Counted from the first letter of the stretch, positions 25,592 through 34,516 are shown. The stretch: 64,000 nucleotides of DNA from Melioribacteraceae bacterium (GCA_021647785.1 JAKIUC010000001.1:1-64000), one strand, 5' to 3'. The notes: generated by a model not told the origin, from the letters alone. Program-made: numbers and translations.

Positions 25592-26575
25592 ATGTTACTT
25601 AAAAGAAAATTCATATATGCACTTGTAGTAGTTACAATTGTATTAATAATTTCTAATATTTTGTTAGAAGTAAATTTCAAAAAAGAAAAAAAAACTATTC
25701 CGGAAGTTTCGCTAAATGAGATTGAACTGAAGTTTTCTACTACATTAAGTAGCTACGGAATTTTAAGTGATTGGATTAAAAAAAAATATGTAAATAGTAA
25801 ACTTTCCGATTCTCTTGATTACATATTTAATGTTACTTTGCCGCAAGATGTCTCAATCCCTACATTGATAAAGGACTTAAATAATTCTTTCAATTCTGCA
25901 AGTATAAATATTGAAACAACCGAGAAAAAAAATTATAGCAATACTCGGATAAAAATTTACTCTAATGAGAAACTAAAGTTACAAGCAAATTTGAAACACT
26001 CTAAAAAAATCATCCGAAAATATGCAGAGTATTCTTTTCTTCTGTATGTTGATTTCAACAATGCAGAAACTAATTGGAAGGAAATTAAAAATATTTTTTA
26101 CGATTTTACTTATCTAATAACCCCATCGAAGGCAGCATTGGAAGCGAAGAACAACTTTGATGGGAAATATGCTATGCTATTAAATGACCAACTACGTGGA
26201 ACAGAATATGCACTCGAAGAAGATTACAGCAAGCAGAAATTGATTAACAGAATACGTTCAATAGTAATTAGTTTTGGAAAAGATAAAATATATTTGATTG
26301 ATGAAACATCTGCTCTCTTCAATTCAAAAATTTATAGTTTATTACGTGATGAGTTTAGTAAAAGAGGAATTAGATTAATTTCACTTCAAAAATATCCGAA
26401 GTTAAAAGGGAATACAAATCAAGAATTAATTTCACTATTCCAATTTTATACTACAAGTCTTAAGGGAAAAGAAGGGAAAACATTTGTACTAAATTTGAAT
26501 GATTTCTTAAAACTACAGCCTCATATTGATATACAGATAAAAATTGGGGATAGGGTTGTTGAGGTGAAATTTTAA
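25592..26575 (+). CDS. Membrane-anchored protein of unknown function
   Basis: Protein of 327 residues. One N-terminal membrane helix (RKFIYALVVVTIVLIISN) is followed by a periplasmic region rich in charged residues. A TLPQDVSIPTLIKDLNNSFNS segment, a SASINIETTE strand and a LYVDFNNAE strand suggest alpha/beta folding, perhaps a sugar-binding or deacetylase-related unit. I see no catalytic motif and do not recognise a family. It lies 12 bases after the crotonase gene and 2 bases before the convergent M16 gene. Confidence 0.5.
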   Translation: MLLKRKFIYALVVVTIVLIISNILLEVNFKKEKKTIPEVSLNEIELKFSTTLSSYGILSDWIKKKYVNSKLSDSLDYIFNVTLPQDVSIPTLIKDLNNSFNSASINIETTEKKNYSNTRIKIYSNEKLKLQANLKHSKKIIRKYAEYSFLLYVDFNNAETNWKEIKNIFYDFTYLITPSKAALEAKNNFDGKYAMLLNDQLRGTEYALEEDYSKQKLINRIRSIVISFGKDKIYLIDETSALFNSKIYSLLRDEFSKRGIRLISLQKYPKLKGNTNQELISLFQFYTTSLKGKEGKTFVLNLNDFLKLQPHIDIQIKIGDRVVEVKF

Positions 26576-26577
26576 AC

Positions 26578-27939
26578 TCAAACAACATTTCCATCAATAT
26601 CCAAATCAACAATATCCAAATCATTAACCCCTTCTAACTGCGGCAGTACCGATTCTTTATCTCCAACAACAAGATAAATTAGTTCGTCAGTAATAATTTT
26701 CTCTTTCACAATATTCTCAATTTCAACTTTGGAACATGAATTGATTTTATCAATGTAGTTATCGAAATAGTTGTTAGATAGATTATACTTTTTCATTGTA
26801 GAGAGATTGTGAGCAATCTGTGAATATGTTTCAAACATTGCTGGAAAGCGTTTCACTAAGTATGACTTGGTAAATTCTATTTCATCATTAGTAATTTCTA
26901 TTTTAATTCCTGCAATTTCTTTTTGAATCTCTTTAATTGCTTCTTTGGTATCCTTGCCGTTTACTGATGTTGAAATTTCAAAATGCCCAGTTTCTTTACG
27001 ATACATAAATGCAGAAGAAATTCCATAAGTGAAGCCCTTAGCCTCGCGCAAGTTCAAGTTTAGTCTGCTCGAAAACTGTCCGCCCAAAATTGAGTTTGCA
27101 ATTACTTTGGCAAAATAATCGGTCTCATCTCTTTTGTCCGCAATATGTCCAATCCTAATTTCAGATTGAGCAGCGTCCTCTTTGTGAATAAAATAGAATT
27201 TTGAATTTTGCTTTTTAGGGGTAATATCAATTTTCTTTTCAAGTTTAATATGATTAGGAATGTTAAAAAATTTATTAAGCAAAGAGTTCAGCACGGTAAC
27301 TTCAACATTCCCGACAACAACAAACTGTGTGTTTGATGGAATAAAATATTTCTTGTAAAAACCCTTTACATCACTATTGGTAAGGGTGTTAACTTCATTA
27401 ATATTTCCAAGAATTGAATTTTTATAATTTGTTTCGTTAAAAATAATTTTATCAAAAATAGAAGTTGCAACATAGGAAGGGTCATCTTGGTTTTGAGTAA
27501 TTTTAGCCGTTAATTTTTTCTGTTCTCGGCTAAAATCATCTGCCGTAAATTTGGGGGAGTGATAAACGAGCGAAAGTAATTCAACAGAGCGTTCTAAGTT
27601 CTCTTTTAATGTGAGCATACTTAAATGAATATTATCGTTATCAGTAGAGACACCGAATATAGAGCCGAGCGATTCTATTTCGTCATCCAATTTAAGTGAG
27701 TCAAACTCTCCTGCCCCTTCATCTACAAGCAGAGATGTTAAGTGAGCTAAACCACTTTTGTTTACAGGGTCAAACTTACTTCCTCCATTTACAAGCATAT
27801 TTAATTGTACAATTGGAAGACTATTTTTTTGAACAAAAAGAACTTCTAAGCCGTTCTCCAAAACAAACTTGTTGAATTTTGGGAGGTGGAATTCAATTGC
27901 TCCTTTTGATTTAGGAGAATTATTACGTTCAATTTTCAT
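26578..27939 (-). CDS. M16-family peptidase, degenerate (partner) subunit
   Basis: I start at the ATG for MKIERNNSPK, 7 bases after AAGGAG; a longer start is 36 bases upstream. The 453-residue protein has the M16 two-domain fold, but the catalytic H-x-x-E-H is replaced by H66-L-T-S-L70, so Glu and the second His are missing. The C-terminal half keeps the R/Y substrate-recognition region (RLNLNLREAKGFTYGISS). It overlaps the gene upstream by 11 bases. In pairs of this kind the inactive member supports the active one in a heterodimer. Confidence 0.82.
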   Translation of the reverse strand: MKIERNNSPKSKGAIEFHLPKFNKFVLENGLEVLFVQKNSLPIVQLNMLVNGGSKFDPVNKSGLAHLTSLLVDEGAGEFDSLKLDDEIESLGSIFGVSTDNDNIHLSMLTLKENLERSVELLSLVYHSPKFTADDFSREQKKLTAKITQNQDDPSYVATSIFDKIIFNETNYKNSILGNINEVNTLTNSDVKGFYKKYFIPSNTQFVVVGNVEVTVLNSLLNKFFNIPNHIKLEKKIDITPKKQNSKFYFIHKEDAAQSEIRIGHIADKRDETDYFAKVIANSILGGQFSSRLNLNLREAKGFTYGISSAFMYRKETGHFEISTSVNGKDTKEAIKEIQKEIAGIKIEITNDEIEFTKSYLVKRFPAMFETYSQIAHNLSTMKKYNLSNNYFDNYIDKINSCSKVEIENIVKEKIITDELIYLVVGDKESVLPQLEGVNDLDIVDLDIDGNVV

Positions 27940-29209
27940 TATTATTCTCCTTTGGTACAATGTGCAATTCAACAAAGTGTTTGCTTAAATATTTTTTTGC
28001 TGCTTCTTTTATTTTTATAGGCTCCAATTGTTGAAATCGTTTTAAATCATACACGAACGAGTTTGGTTCACTTAGATTTGTGCTATAGTTATTTATTTGG
28101 TTTACAATAGAATTCAAATTTTGAAGTGAGTAAATAAATGATGATTTCACAGTATTAATTGAACGATGAAATTCTTTCTCGGAAATTCCAATCTCCATTA
28201 TTTTATCTAACTCATGTTCTATTTCTGCTTTTAACATTTTTAAACTAACGCCAGGCTTAGCTGTTGCAATAATTATAAACATACCTGTTAGATTTGCAGA
28301 GTATTGAAAACTTGAGATATCTTGTGCAATCTGTTTATCAAAAACAAGTGATTTGAAAAGCCTTCCATTTTTTGAACCAGTAAGAACATCCGATAAAATA
28401 TCAAGTGTTGCATCATCTGTATCATACAGTTTAGCAGTTTCCCAAGTTAAGTAGAGTTTGGAGAGTTGAACATTATCTTCGTGAACAATTAATTTGTTCT
28501 CGGTTAATCTAATAGGTGGAACTGAGATTTCCGGAATTGGTTTCCCCTTTGGAATTTCATCAAAGTACTTTTTCACTAACTCCAACGCAATATCATATTC
28601 TATATCACCGCCAACTACAAGACTGGCGTTGTTTGGAGAGTAGTATGTTTTAAAAAATTCTCTCACATCAGTAAGTTCAAATTTTTCAATGTCTTTCATC
28701 CATCCAATTGTGGGCCAATGATATGGATGGTTTTTGGGGAAAAGGTTTGAAAAAATTAATTCCCAAGATAGTCCGTATGGCTGATTGTCGTATCTTTGCC
28801 GACGCTCGTTCATAACAACATCTTTTTGGTTATCTAATTTTTCTTGTGTAAGTGCTTCAAGTAGAAAACCCATGCGGTCAGACTCTAACCAGAGTGCCAG
28901 CTCAAGAGAGTTTGATGGAAGTGTTTCAAAATAATTTGTTCTATCAAAACTTGTTGAACCGTTAAGATTTCCACCTGCTTCTTCAATATATTTAAAGTGC
29001 TTTTCCTTCGGAACATTTTTTGAACCTTGAAACATCATATGTTCAAAGAGATGGGCAAAGCCAGTTTTACAGTTGGTTTCATTGGCTGAGCCAACTTTGT
29101 ACCATAAGTTTACAGAAACAATAGGTAAACTTTTATCTTTATAGAGAACTACTTCCAGTCCGTTATCTAAGGTGTGCTTTTCATATTTGATATTTAGAAT
29201 ATTGTTCAT
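27929..29209 (-). CDS. M16-family zinc peptidase, active subunit
   Basis: Protein of 426 residues. H53-L-F-E56-H57 in FAHLFEHMMFQGS is the inverted zinc-binding motif of pitrilysin/processing-peptidase enzymes. A further Glu, in KDVVMNERRQRYDN near 130, completes the metal site. No signal peptide is evident, so it may act in the cytosol or be exported without one. It is co-translated with the degenerate partner at 26578. Probable role: turnover of small peptides, possibly signal or import peptides. Confidence 0.87.
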   Translation of the reverse strand: MNNILNIKYEKHTLDNGLEVVLYKDKSLPIVSVNLWYKVGSANETNCKTGFAHLFEHMMFQGSKNVPKEKHFKYIEEAGGNLNGSTSFDRTNYFETLPSNSLELALWLESDRMGFLLEALTQEKLDNQKDVVMNERRQRYDNQPYGLSWELIFSNLFPKNHPYHWPTIGWMKDIEKFELTDVREFFKTYYSPNNASLVVGGDIEYDIALELVKKYFDEIPKGKPIPEISVPPIRLTENKLIVHEDNVQLSKLYLTWETAKLYDTDDATLDILSDVLTGSKNGRLFKSLVFDKQIAQDISSFQYSANLTGMFIIIATAKPGVSLKMLKAEIEHELDKIMEIGISEKEFHRSINTVKSSFIYSLQNLNSIVNQINNYSTNLSEPNSFVYDLKRFQQLEPIKIKEAAKKYLSKHFVELHIVPKENNNEN

Positions 29210-29353
29210 TTATAGTTGCAATTAACTTATTGAAATAATTAAAGGTGTAAAGATAGACTTTTTATTTGAGAATATTACATCGACTGCATTTTATTTTAAC
29301 CCAATGTTATTTTAACCCAAGGACTCTCACAGACAAGGTTTTTGTAGATCAAT

Positions 29354-29375
29354 CCTAAATGGATTAGGCTCTATC
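29354..29375 (-). pseudogene. Duplicated fragment of the nucleotidyltransferase C-terminus
   Basis: On the minus strand this 22-mer and its flank can be read IEPNPFRIDLQK. It differs by one base from 29452-29473, inside the upstream nucleotidyltransferase gene, where the product reads IEPHPFRLEDF. The copy begins 5 bases past that gene's stop. It is a partial duplication or the relic of a second, deleted nucleotidyltransferase. Confidence 0.5.
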
Positions 29376-29379
29376 AATA

Positions 29380-29688
29380 TTAGCTTTCAATTATTTGCCC
29401 GAATTGAATTATTTCATTTGCTAAAGGATTAGTCGTGTTGAAATCTTCAAGCCTAAATGGATGAGGCTCTATCCGGCTGTCAATTTTACGTCTAATTCTC
29501 ATTAGTTCAAGTTGAATATTAGCAGAGCTATCAAAATCTTTTAGGACTACAGCAATGTCAATATCACTATCTTTATGGTTTGTTCCCTTGGCATATGAAC
29601 CAAAGAGTATTACTTCAGCGGTGTCGTATTTATTTCTGACTCTTAAAGCAAACTCACTAACTATATTTATAATTTCCGATTTATCCAT
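29380..29688 (-). CDS. Minimal nucleotidyltransferase (MNT-type antitoxin)
   Basis: Protein of 102 residues. VILFGSYAKGTNHKDSDIDIAVVL holds the G-S-x-A-K-G and D-x-D of the MNT/Pol-beta superfamily, and RIEPHPFRLEDF the downstream signature. MNT proteins normally sit next to a HEPN toxin and AMPylate or block it. No complete HEPN gene is present. The 58 bases upstream still encode a plausible HEPN tail in another frame (29667-29725), so the pair appears broken. Confidence 0.85.
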   Translation of the reverse strand: MDKSEIINIVSEFALRVRNKYDTAEVILFGSYAKGTNHKDSDIDIAVVLKDFDSSANIQLELMRIRRKIDSRIEPHPFRLEDFNTTNPLANEIIQFGQIIES

Positions 29689-29725
29689 TCTTTAAATTCT
29701 TTAATTCGTTCAATCCATAAAGTTG
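29667..29725 (-). pseudogene. Possible HEPN toxin C-terminal remnant
   Basis: In a different frame from the MNT gene, minus-strand sequence reads TTLWIERIKEFKEWINRKL then stop, ending 19 bases inside the MNT gene. HEPN genes commonly overlap their MNT partner this way. The frame is cut at 29726, exactly where the 53-bp palindromic element begins, so the rest of the gene appears to have been lost by insertion or recombination. The identity rests on ~19 residues and context. Confidence 0.35.
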
Positions 29726-29811
29726 TATACCGACAATGAAATGGTTTTCGGATTTTGAAAGTAAATGTTGTCGGTATATAACAATCCCGCTATGCGGGAT
29801 GTTGTGTATAT
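29726..29811 (+). repeat. 53-bp TACCGACAA inverted-repeat element (copy 1) plus a GC-rich hairpin
   Basis: Perfect 11-bp ends TATACCGACAA (29726-29736) and TTGTCGGTATA (29768-29778) enclose the motif TGAAATGGTTTTCGGATTTT. Immediately to the right is a hairpin ATCCCGC-TAT-GCGGGAT (29784-29800) flanked by TAACA and GTTGTGTATAT. A second copy of the 53-bp unit, inverted and about 90% identical, is at 34313-34366; its neighbouring hairpin has different arms but the same flanks (see there). Confidence 0.75.
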
Positions 29812-29897
29812 ATTCTTTTGTGCATTGCTTGTAAAATAGACGTTTGAAATCATCATAACGTGCATTTAAATTGAAGGAAGTTATTATATCAAGCCAA

Positions 29898-31142
29898 TCA
29901 CTTCTCTGTTAGAGTTTTTTCGGACAATATAAACTCAATTCTTTCCAATTTTCCATCTATATTTTTGTTTGGTTCAATGTTAAATATTTTACAAAGCAAT
30001 GGATAGATGTCGATATTCCAGAGTGAGCCAGTTTTATATCCAGCTTTAAAATTTGGTCCGTTGGCTACAAATATTGCGTGCATATCAATGCTGTTATTAT
30101 CGAACCCATGATTACCACCGCCATCATTTATACTCATAATTGATAATTGTCTATTATTTACAATTGACCACCCAAGCTCTGCAACGAGAAGTATCGAATA
30201 TATATTATCACTTTTATTAAAGTGATAATACTCTGGCATACTTTCTTTTTTGTATAATTTAAAGTGGTTTTGGTTTCTATCTAATCTTGCGTAAACAGAA
30301 TCAAAATCATCAACATTGGGTTCAATCATAGTTACTGTTTTAGTTCCACCAATTTTGTAGTTGAACCCTTTTAGAATATTTTCAAGATTTATAGCTCTTG
30401 AAGGAGCAACCTCAGTCATTCCATGGTCCGAAACAAAGATTATATTTAAACTATCCTTCATCCCAATTTTCAGAAGTTCCTCGTTCAAATATCCCACCAA
30501 TCCATCTAACCTTTTAATCGATTTATTTATTTCAGGCGAGTTGGGACCAAACTCATGTCCGTAAGTATCAGTATCATCAAAGTATAATGTAATAAAATGG
30601 GGGCGTTCGTTCTGCGGTAACTTAAGCCAATCAATCACTCCATCAATACGTTCTTTATATGGTAAGTTGTGTTCATATTTCTTGAAGTACGTTGGTCTTC
30701 GGTTTGTATCGTTAAGCTCTGAGCCTGGCCAAAAGAAGCTTGCTGTTTTAATACCATTCTTTTCAGCAGTTGTCCAAAATGCTTCTCCTTTGTACCAATC
30801 TGGGTTTCTCACAGCAGAAGAATCAGATAAACTATAGGTAGCGGTAGTTTCAACATTTTCAAAATGGTTAAAAATTATTCCATGATTCTCGGCAAACATT
30901 CCAGTAATTATCGAAAGATGGTTTGGAAAAGTTTTGCTGGGGAAGACTGGACGAAGCGAAGAGGCTCTTACTCCATTATTAATAACTTCATTTAAGTTGG
31001 GTGTAATATCTCTGTTCAAATAATCCCAGCGGAAGCCATCGAAAGAAACGAGCAGCACATAAGGCTTTGGCTGTGCGGAAAGTATTAGTGTTAAAAAAAA
31101 TATAAAAATCAATAATTTGGAGAAGGAGAATTTGTTTAACAT
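29898..31142 (-). CDS. Exported type I phosphodiesterase/nucleotide pyrophosphatase (ENPP-like)
   Basis: Protein of 414 residues with an N-terminal signal peptide (SKLLIFIFFLTLILS then AQ). Metal and nucleophile residues of the alkaline-phosphatase-superfamily ENPP group are visible: SFDGFRWDYL (metal Asp), PSKTFPNHLSIITGM (nucleophile Thr), YFDDTDTYGHEFGP, VSDHGMTEV and GNHGFDNNSIDMHAIFVA (late His). It would hydrolyse phosphodiesters or pyrophosphates in the periplasm or at the surface. The substrate is not predictable. Confidence 0.88.
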   Translation of the reverse strand: MLNKFSFSKLLIFIFFLTLILSAQPKPYVLLVSFDGFRWDYLNRDITPNLNEVINNGVRASSLRPVFPSKTFPNHLSIITGMFAENHGIIFNHFENVETTATYSLSDSSAVRNPDWYKGEAFWTTAEKNGIKTASFFWPGSELNDTNRRPTYFKKYEHNLPYKERIDGVIDWLKLPQNERPHFITLYFDDTDTYGHEFGPNSPEINKSIKRLDGLVGYLNEELLKIGMKDSLNIIFVSDHGMTEVAPSRAINLENILKGFNYKIGGTKTVTMIEPNVDDFDSVYARLDRNQNHFKLYKKESMPEYYHFNKSDNIYSILLVAELGWSIVNNRQLSIMSINDGGGNHGFDNNSIDMHAIFVANGPNFKAGYKTGSLWNIDIYPLLCKIFNIEPNKNIDGKLERIEFILSEKTLTEK

Positions 31143-31284
31143 AGTTTTAAGTAATTTTAGTTTATGAATAGATTCAATATTTAATAATATAAAATATCCT
31201 GTAAAAATTAAACATGAACTTTAAATTACTCTATTTTTTACTTATTGCTAAGTCCTAACATATGGATGTACTTAGTGTATTCAA

Positions 31285-31375
31285 AAAAGCCCAACTTCTA
31301 TGGTATTTCAACATTTTTTTTAATAAAGAACATGGAGAAAAAAAATGTTATAAATAATGCAGAAGTTGGGCTTTT
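31285..31375 (-). terminator. Nested inverted-repeat structure after the TonB receptor
   Basis: AAAAGCCCAACTTCT (31285-31299) and AGAAGTTGGGCTTTT (31361-31375) form a perfect 15-bp stem. Inside the 61-base loop is a second stem, AACATTTTTTTT with AAAAAAAATGTT. On the minus strand the outer stem ends in GGGCTTTTTT, like an intrinsic terminator for the TonB gene ending at 31410, but the loop is unusually long. It could also be a mobile structured element that serves as a terminator. Confidence 0.6.
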
Positions 31376-31409
31376 AGAGTTTTGATAATTTTTATTGTAT
31401 TTATAATTT

Positions 31410-33971
31410 TCAAAACAAAAAAGTTAGACCCACATTCCACCATCTATCGCGCCCATACCAAAGTAAAGCAGAATCTTCTAAATGGTCAACACCATCAATG
31501 GCATCAACCACGTAGCTTTCATTCAATAAATTAAAGAGATGAAAGTTAACAGAAAGGCGTTTGATAATTGAATTGTCCAATTGATACTCTACACCTATGT
31601 GTATGTTAAGCAGATATGAATTTGGCAGCATCCAACTGTTTATTCCCGCTTCGTTTTTATCGGCTCGCAGAGTAGGGTCAAACTGAGCATACTGCCGCCC
31701 TTTATAGTTAAGAATTGGGTTAACATAAATTGATGTATTACTGCTAATTCTTGAATTATACAGAAAACCTATTGATGCAGTAGTCATTGGGAAGTTGGCA
31801 AGATATATTCCATTAACAAAGCTATCAGAGTACTCTACTTCTGTGGGATTATCTTCCGGCGATTTAGCAGTAAGGGCATCGCTTGTATATTTGTTTGATG
31901 AGGTTGAGAGCATTCCAATGAGAGTAAGTGAATTTGCAATTTTATAATTTGCCTCTAATTCAATACCTATATGTTTAGAATCGGCACCAGAAATATTGTA
32001 GAAGAAGAACCGCCCGGTACTCCAATCTGCTTCAGTTCTGTTAAATGCTTTCTCTTTCCAGATGGTGTAAAAGGCATTAACTACAAGAAATAACTTGTTT
32101 GTTTTTAACCCATAGCCAGTTTCAAAACTTAAAACATTTTCATTCATAACATTTTTATATAACTTATTACTAAAATCAAAAACATTGTAAGCAAGTGGGG
32201 GTTTCGAAATATATCCAAAATTAAAATAAAAATTATTAAACTGATTAAGATTATAATTCAATCCACTTTTAATAGAATACCCAATAAAGTTTTTCCAGCC
32301 AGTTTCTCTATTTGGGTCATCGTTAGTGAAATTATAAAAGTCAATTCTATTATATTTAGTATTGGAAAGACTCATATTTGCATAGTATGAAAAATATCTG
32401 TTTTTAAATTCATACTGCAAAAACCCGCCAAAATGTTTGGCGTAACTATTTGCATTAAAATCTACAGTATCACCTTCAACAAGTAATTTCCCAAAGTTGT
32501 TATACCCAGCCCATCCAATTGTATAATCGCCACCCAAAAGATTACTAACCTCTTGATGGTTGTTTGCTTCGTAGTCTCTAAAATCAATTCCTAAAGTAAG
32601 TTTAGAATTACTAAAAGAGTAATTTAAAGTTGAAAGAAACCCAAACCATTGGTGGGTGTGGCTAAAGAAACGCAACGCATTTTCAGTTTTATTCCTTGTT
32701 GTGCTATAAGTAGAATCGATATTATTTGAATTGTAATTATATTCCTTATCAAAATCAATTTGTCCATCTTCCGTTGTACTAAACTGTGCCCAAGGGGGAA
32801 CTGTACCGCCACCTTCACCAGGCGTGTAGTAAAGAAGATTAGTCATTAATAGATTGTCGCTTATCTTCCAATTGTGGTTAAGGTTAATTGTTGGTTTGTG
32901 AAACTTGTTATCTCTCATTGATATAGATTTCCCTTGCATGTAACCCCAGTCTGCGTTATAGCGTTTTCCATACTTATCCCAAGTAGATTTTTTCTGCATA
33001 GTTTTTCGCTGACCATGTTCTTGAGGTGAGCCAATAGCTTGCAGCTCTAAAGAGTTATTTCCAAAAACACCGCCAATGCCAATGTAATAAGTATATTCGT
33101 TAAGCCAAGTTTGGTCGGCATAACCATCCCAATCCTTTTTACTTAGAAGAGCGGTTACAGTTAGTTTATTAGGAATTATATGTTGATTAAAAGCAACAGA
33201 AAATTTTCTAAAATTATCAGAGCCAACTTCAGAACTTAGTTTTACAAATGTGTTGTTAGAATTTACGCCCATTGTTTGTACGTTAATAAGTCCTCCAATG
33301 GCAGATGAAGAATATGGATTAGTAGTTAACCCACGCTGTACTTGGATGTTATCCACCACATCACTAATACCTGACCAGTTAGACCAATAAATTTCACCGT
33401 TTTCAGGATTGTTAATAGGAATTCCATTAATCATAACAGCAAAATGTGTGTGGTCAAAACCACGCAAGCTCATTCGTAAATCGCCAGTGCCGCCACCTTG
33501 CGGAGAAATATAAATACTTGGAGTTGATTGAAGAAGAAATGGAACATCCTGCGAACCGAGTGAACGCTGAACATCACGTGAGCTTTTTTCTGAAAAAGCA
33601 ATAGGGGTCTCTCTTAAACTTGCTTTGTTTTCGCTAACAACAGTTTCGTTTAATAAAATGGATTTTGGAGTAAGAGAAAAATTAAGAGTTGTACCCTCCG
33701 TTATTGTAACAGATTTTGAAATAGTTTGAAACCCTAAGTATGAACACGTTATTGTGTAAATCCCATCCTTAAGGTTTTCAATAAAATAAATTCCACCCAT
33801 ATCCGTAGAGGAACCAGAGTTAATTTCGGTAATAAAAATGTTAGAGTTTGGTAATGGCTGGTTGTTTTGTGAGTTAGTAACCTTTCCTTTTAATGTAAAG
33901 GTTTGTGAGTTTGCAGTTACTGCAAATAGTGTGATGAGGAGAACTCCCCAATAAGATAATTTGTTAAACAC
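31410..33971 (-). CDS. TonB-dependent outer-membrane receptor with carboxypeptidase-regulatory-like domain
   Basis: I start at a GTG (first residues VFNKLSYWGVLLITL), 8 bases after AAAGGA. A longer start 51 bases upstream would put a hydrophilic stretch ahead of the signal peptide. The receptor has ~853 residues. After the signal peptide there is a CarboxypepD_reg-like domain (FTLKGKVTNSQNNQPLPNSNIFI), then a plug (RDVQRSLGSQDVPFLLQSTPSIY, MINGIPINNPENGEIYW, QVQRGLTTNPYSSSAIGGLINVQ), then a 22-strand barrel ending WWNVGLTFLF. It imports a ligand using TonB energy. The ligand is not predictable. A paralogue is at 36309. Confidence 0.88.
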   Translation of the reverse strand: MFNKLSYWGVLLITLFAVTANSQTFTLKGKVTNSQNNQPLPNSNIFITEINSGSSTDMGGIYFIENLKDGIYTITCSYLGFQTISKSVTITEGTTLNFSLTPKSILLNETVVSENKASLRETPIAFSEKSSRDVQRSLGSQDVPFLLQSTPSIYISPQGGGTGDLRMSLRGFDHTHFAVMINGIPINNPENGEIYWSNWSGISDVVDNIQVQRGLTTNPYSSSAIGGLINVQTMGVNSNNTFVKLSSEVGSDNFRKFSVAFNQHIIPNKLTVTALLSKKDWDGYADQTWLNEYTYYIGIGGVFGNNSLELQAIGSPQEHGQRKTMQKKSTWDKYGKRYNADWGYMQGKSISMRDNKFHKPTINLNHNWKISDNLLMTNLLYYTPGEGGGTVPPWAQFSTTEDGQIDFDKEYNYNSNNIDSTYSTTRNKTENALRFFSHTHQWFGFLSTLNYSFSNSKLTLGIDFRDYEANNHQEVSNLLGGDYTIGWAGYNNFGKLLVEGDTVDFNANSYAKHFGGFLQYEFKNRYFSYYANMSLSNTKYNRIDFYNFTNDDPNRETGWKNFIGYSIKSGLNYNLNQFNNFYFNFGYISKPPLAYNVFDFSNKLYKNVMNENVLSFETGYGLKTNKLFLVVNAFYTIWKEKAFNRTEADWSTGRFFFYNISGADSKHIGIELEANYKIANSLTLIGMLSTSSNKYTSDALTAKSPEDNPTEVEYSDSFVNGIYLANFPMTTASIGFLYNSRISSNTSIYVNPILNYKGRQYAQFDPTLRADKNEAGINSWMLPNSYLLNIHIGVEYQLDNSIIKRLSVNFHLFNLLNESYVVDAIDGVDHLEDSALLWYGRDRWWNVGLTFLF

Positions 33972-34275
33972 TTCATATATCCTTTCCGATATATTATATA
34001 AAAAAATAAATTTGTTATACAAACTTATAAATAAAGAGGGGAATATCTAAGATAAAACATGGTGATGTTTGGCTGTGGAGAATAAATATTTATTTTTTCT
34101 CGATATTTAGTAGTAGTAATTAAGCAAATATGGCTAAGTTATTATCAAAGTTTAGAATCGCTCCATTTAGGTAATGGTTCACTGATGGTCGGATATTTCG
34201 GTTACGACAAAAATATCATAAATAAAATGCCCAATAGCTCAGTATTTCAGTGTAACACGAAAATATACACAACAC

Positions 34276-34304
34276 AAATTGGTTTTCGGAAGGAAAACCA
34301 ATTT
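34276..34304. repeat. 12-bp hairpin beside the second TACCGACAA element
   Basis: Arms AAATTGGTTTTC (34276-34287) and GAAAACCAATTT (34293-34304) are perfectly complementary with a 5-base loop. It lies immediately left of the 54-bp element copy at 34313-34366. In both copies of that element, the junction has the form TATAACA-[hairpin]-TGTTGTGTATAT, but the hairpin differs (GC-rich at 29784). A conserved frame with exchangeable hairpins is unusual. Confidence 0.65.
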
Positions 34305-34309
34305 TGTTG

Positions 34310-34516
34310 TTATATACCGACAACTTTCAACTTTAAAAATCCGAAAACCATTTCATTGTCGGTATAATAAATATTTTTTGATTTTGGTTTTCTTAATTTG
34401 AAGTCCACCATTTTAAGACGACCGCTCTCAAGAAAATTTTTTGCTTTCAAATAAGGTTTTTCTAACTTTCGTTTTTTAAGAGAATCAATCGCTTTTTTCC
34501 TTTCTCTAACTTTCAT
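34310..34516 (-). pseudogene. Toxin gene of RelE/ParE-like type, 3'-truncated by a repeat
   Basis: The 68-residue frame begins MKVRERKKAIDSLKKRKLEK, YLKAKNFLESGRLKMVDFKLRKPKSKNIYY. This resembles the N-terminal half of a type II toxin family in which '...DFKxRxPKSxxIYYFRI' continues into the catalytic part. Here translation continues into the 54-bp element and reads YTDNEMVFGF..., so the last third of the toxin is missing. The start overlaps the antitoxin stop as ATGA, after a GAGG-type RBS. It is probably inactive. Confidence 0.5.
34313..34366 (-). repeat. 54-bp TACCGACAA inverted-repeat element (copy 2)
   Basis: TATACCGACAA (34313-34323) and TTGTCGGTATA (34356-34366) are the same 11-bp ends as at 29726-29778. 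The unit lies in the opposite orientation and differs at a few internal bases and one indel. It forms the 3' end of the truncated toxin frame. No transposase is in the window. Confidence 0.75.

Noticed and set aside
29726-29811. Integron attC site as the explanation for the 53-bp element and its hairpin
   Set aside because: Flanks such as TAACA...TGTTG are suggestive, but the R/Y core boxes cannot be placed with confidence, there is no integrase in the window, and the two copies lie in opposite orientations. Kept as a possible explanation only.
34185-34367. 60-residue plus-strand frame
   Set aside because: It lies in the repeat-rich spacer and reads through both hairpin units, with no ribosome binding site or family resemblance.
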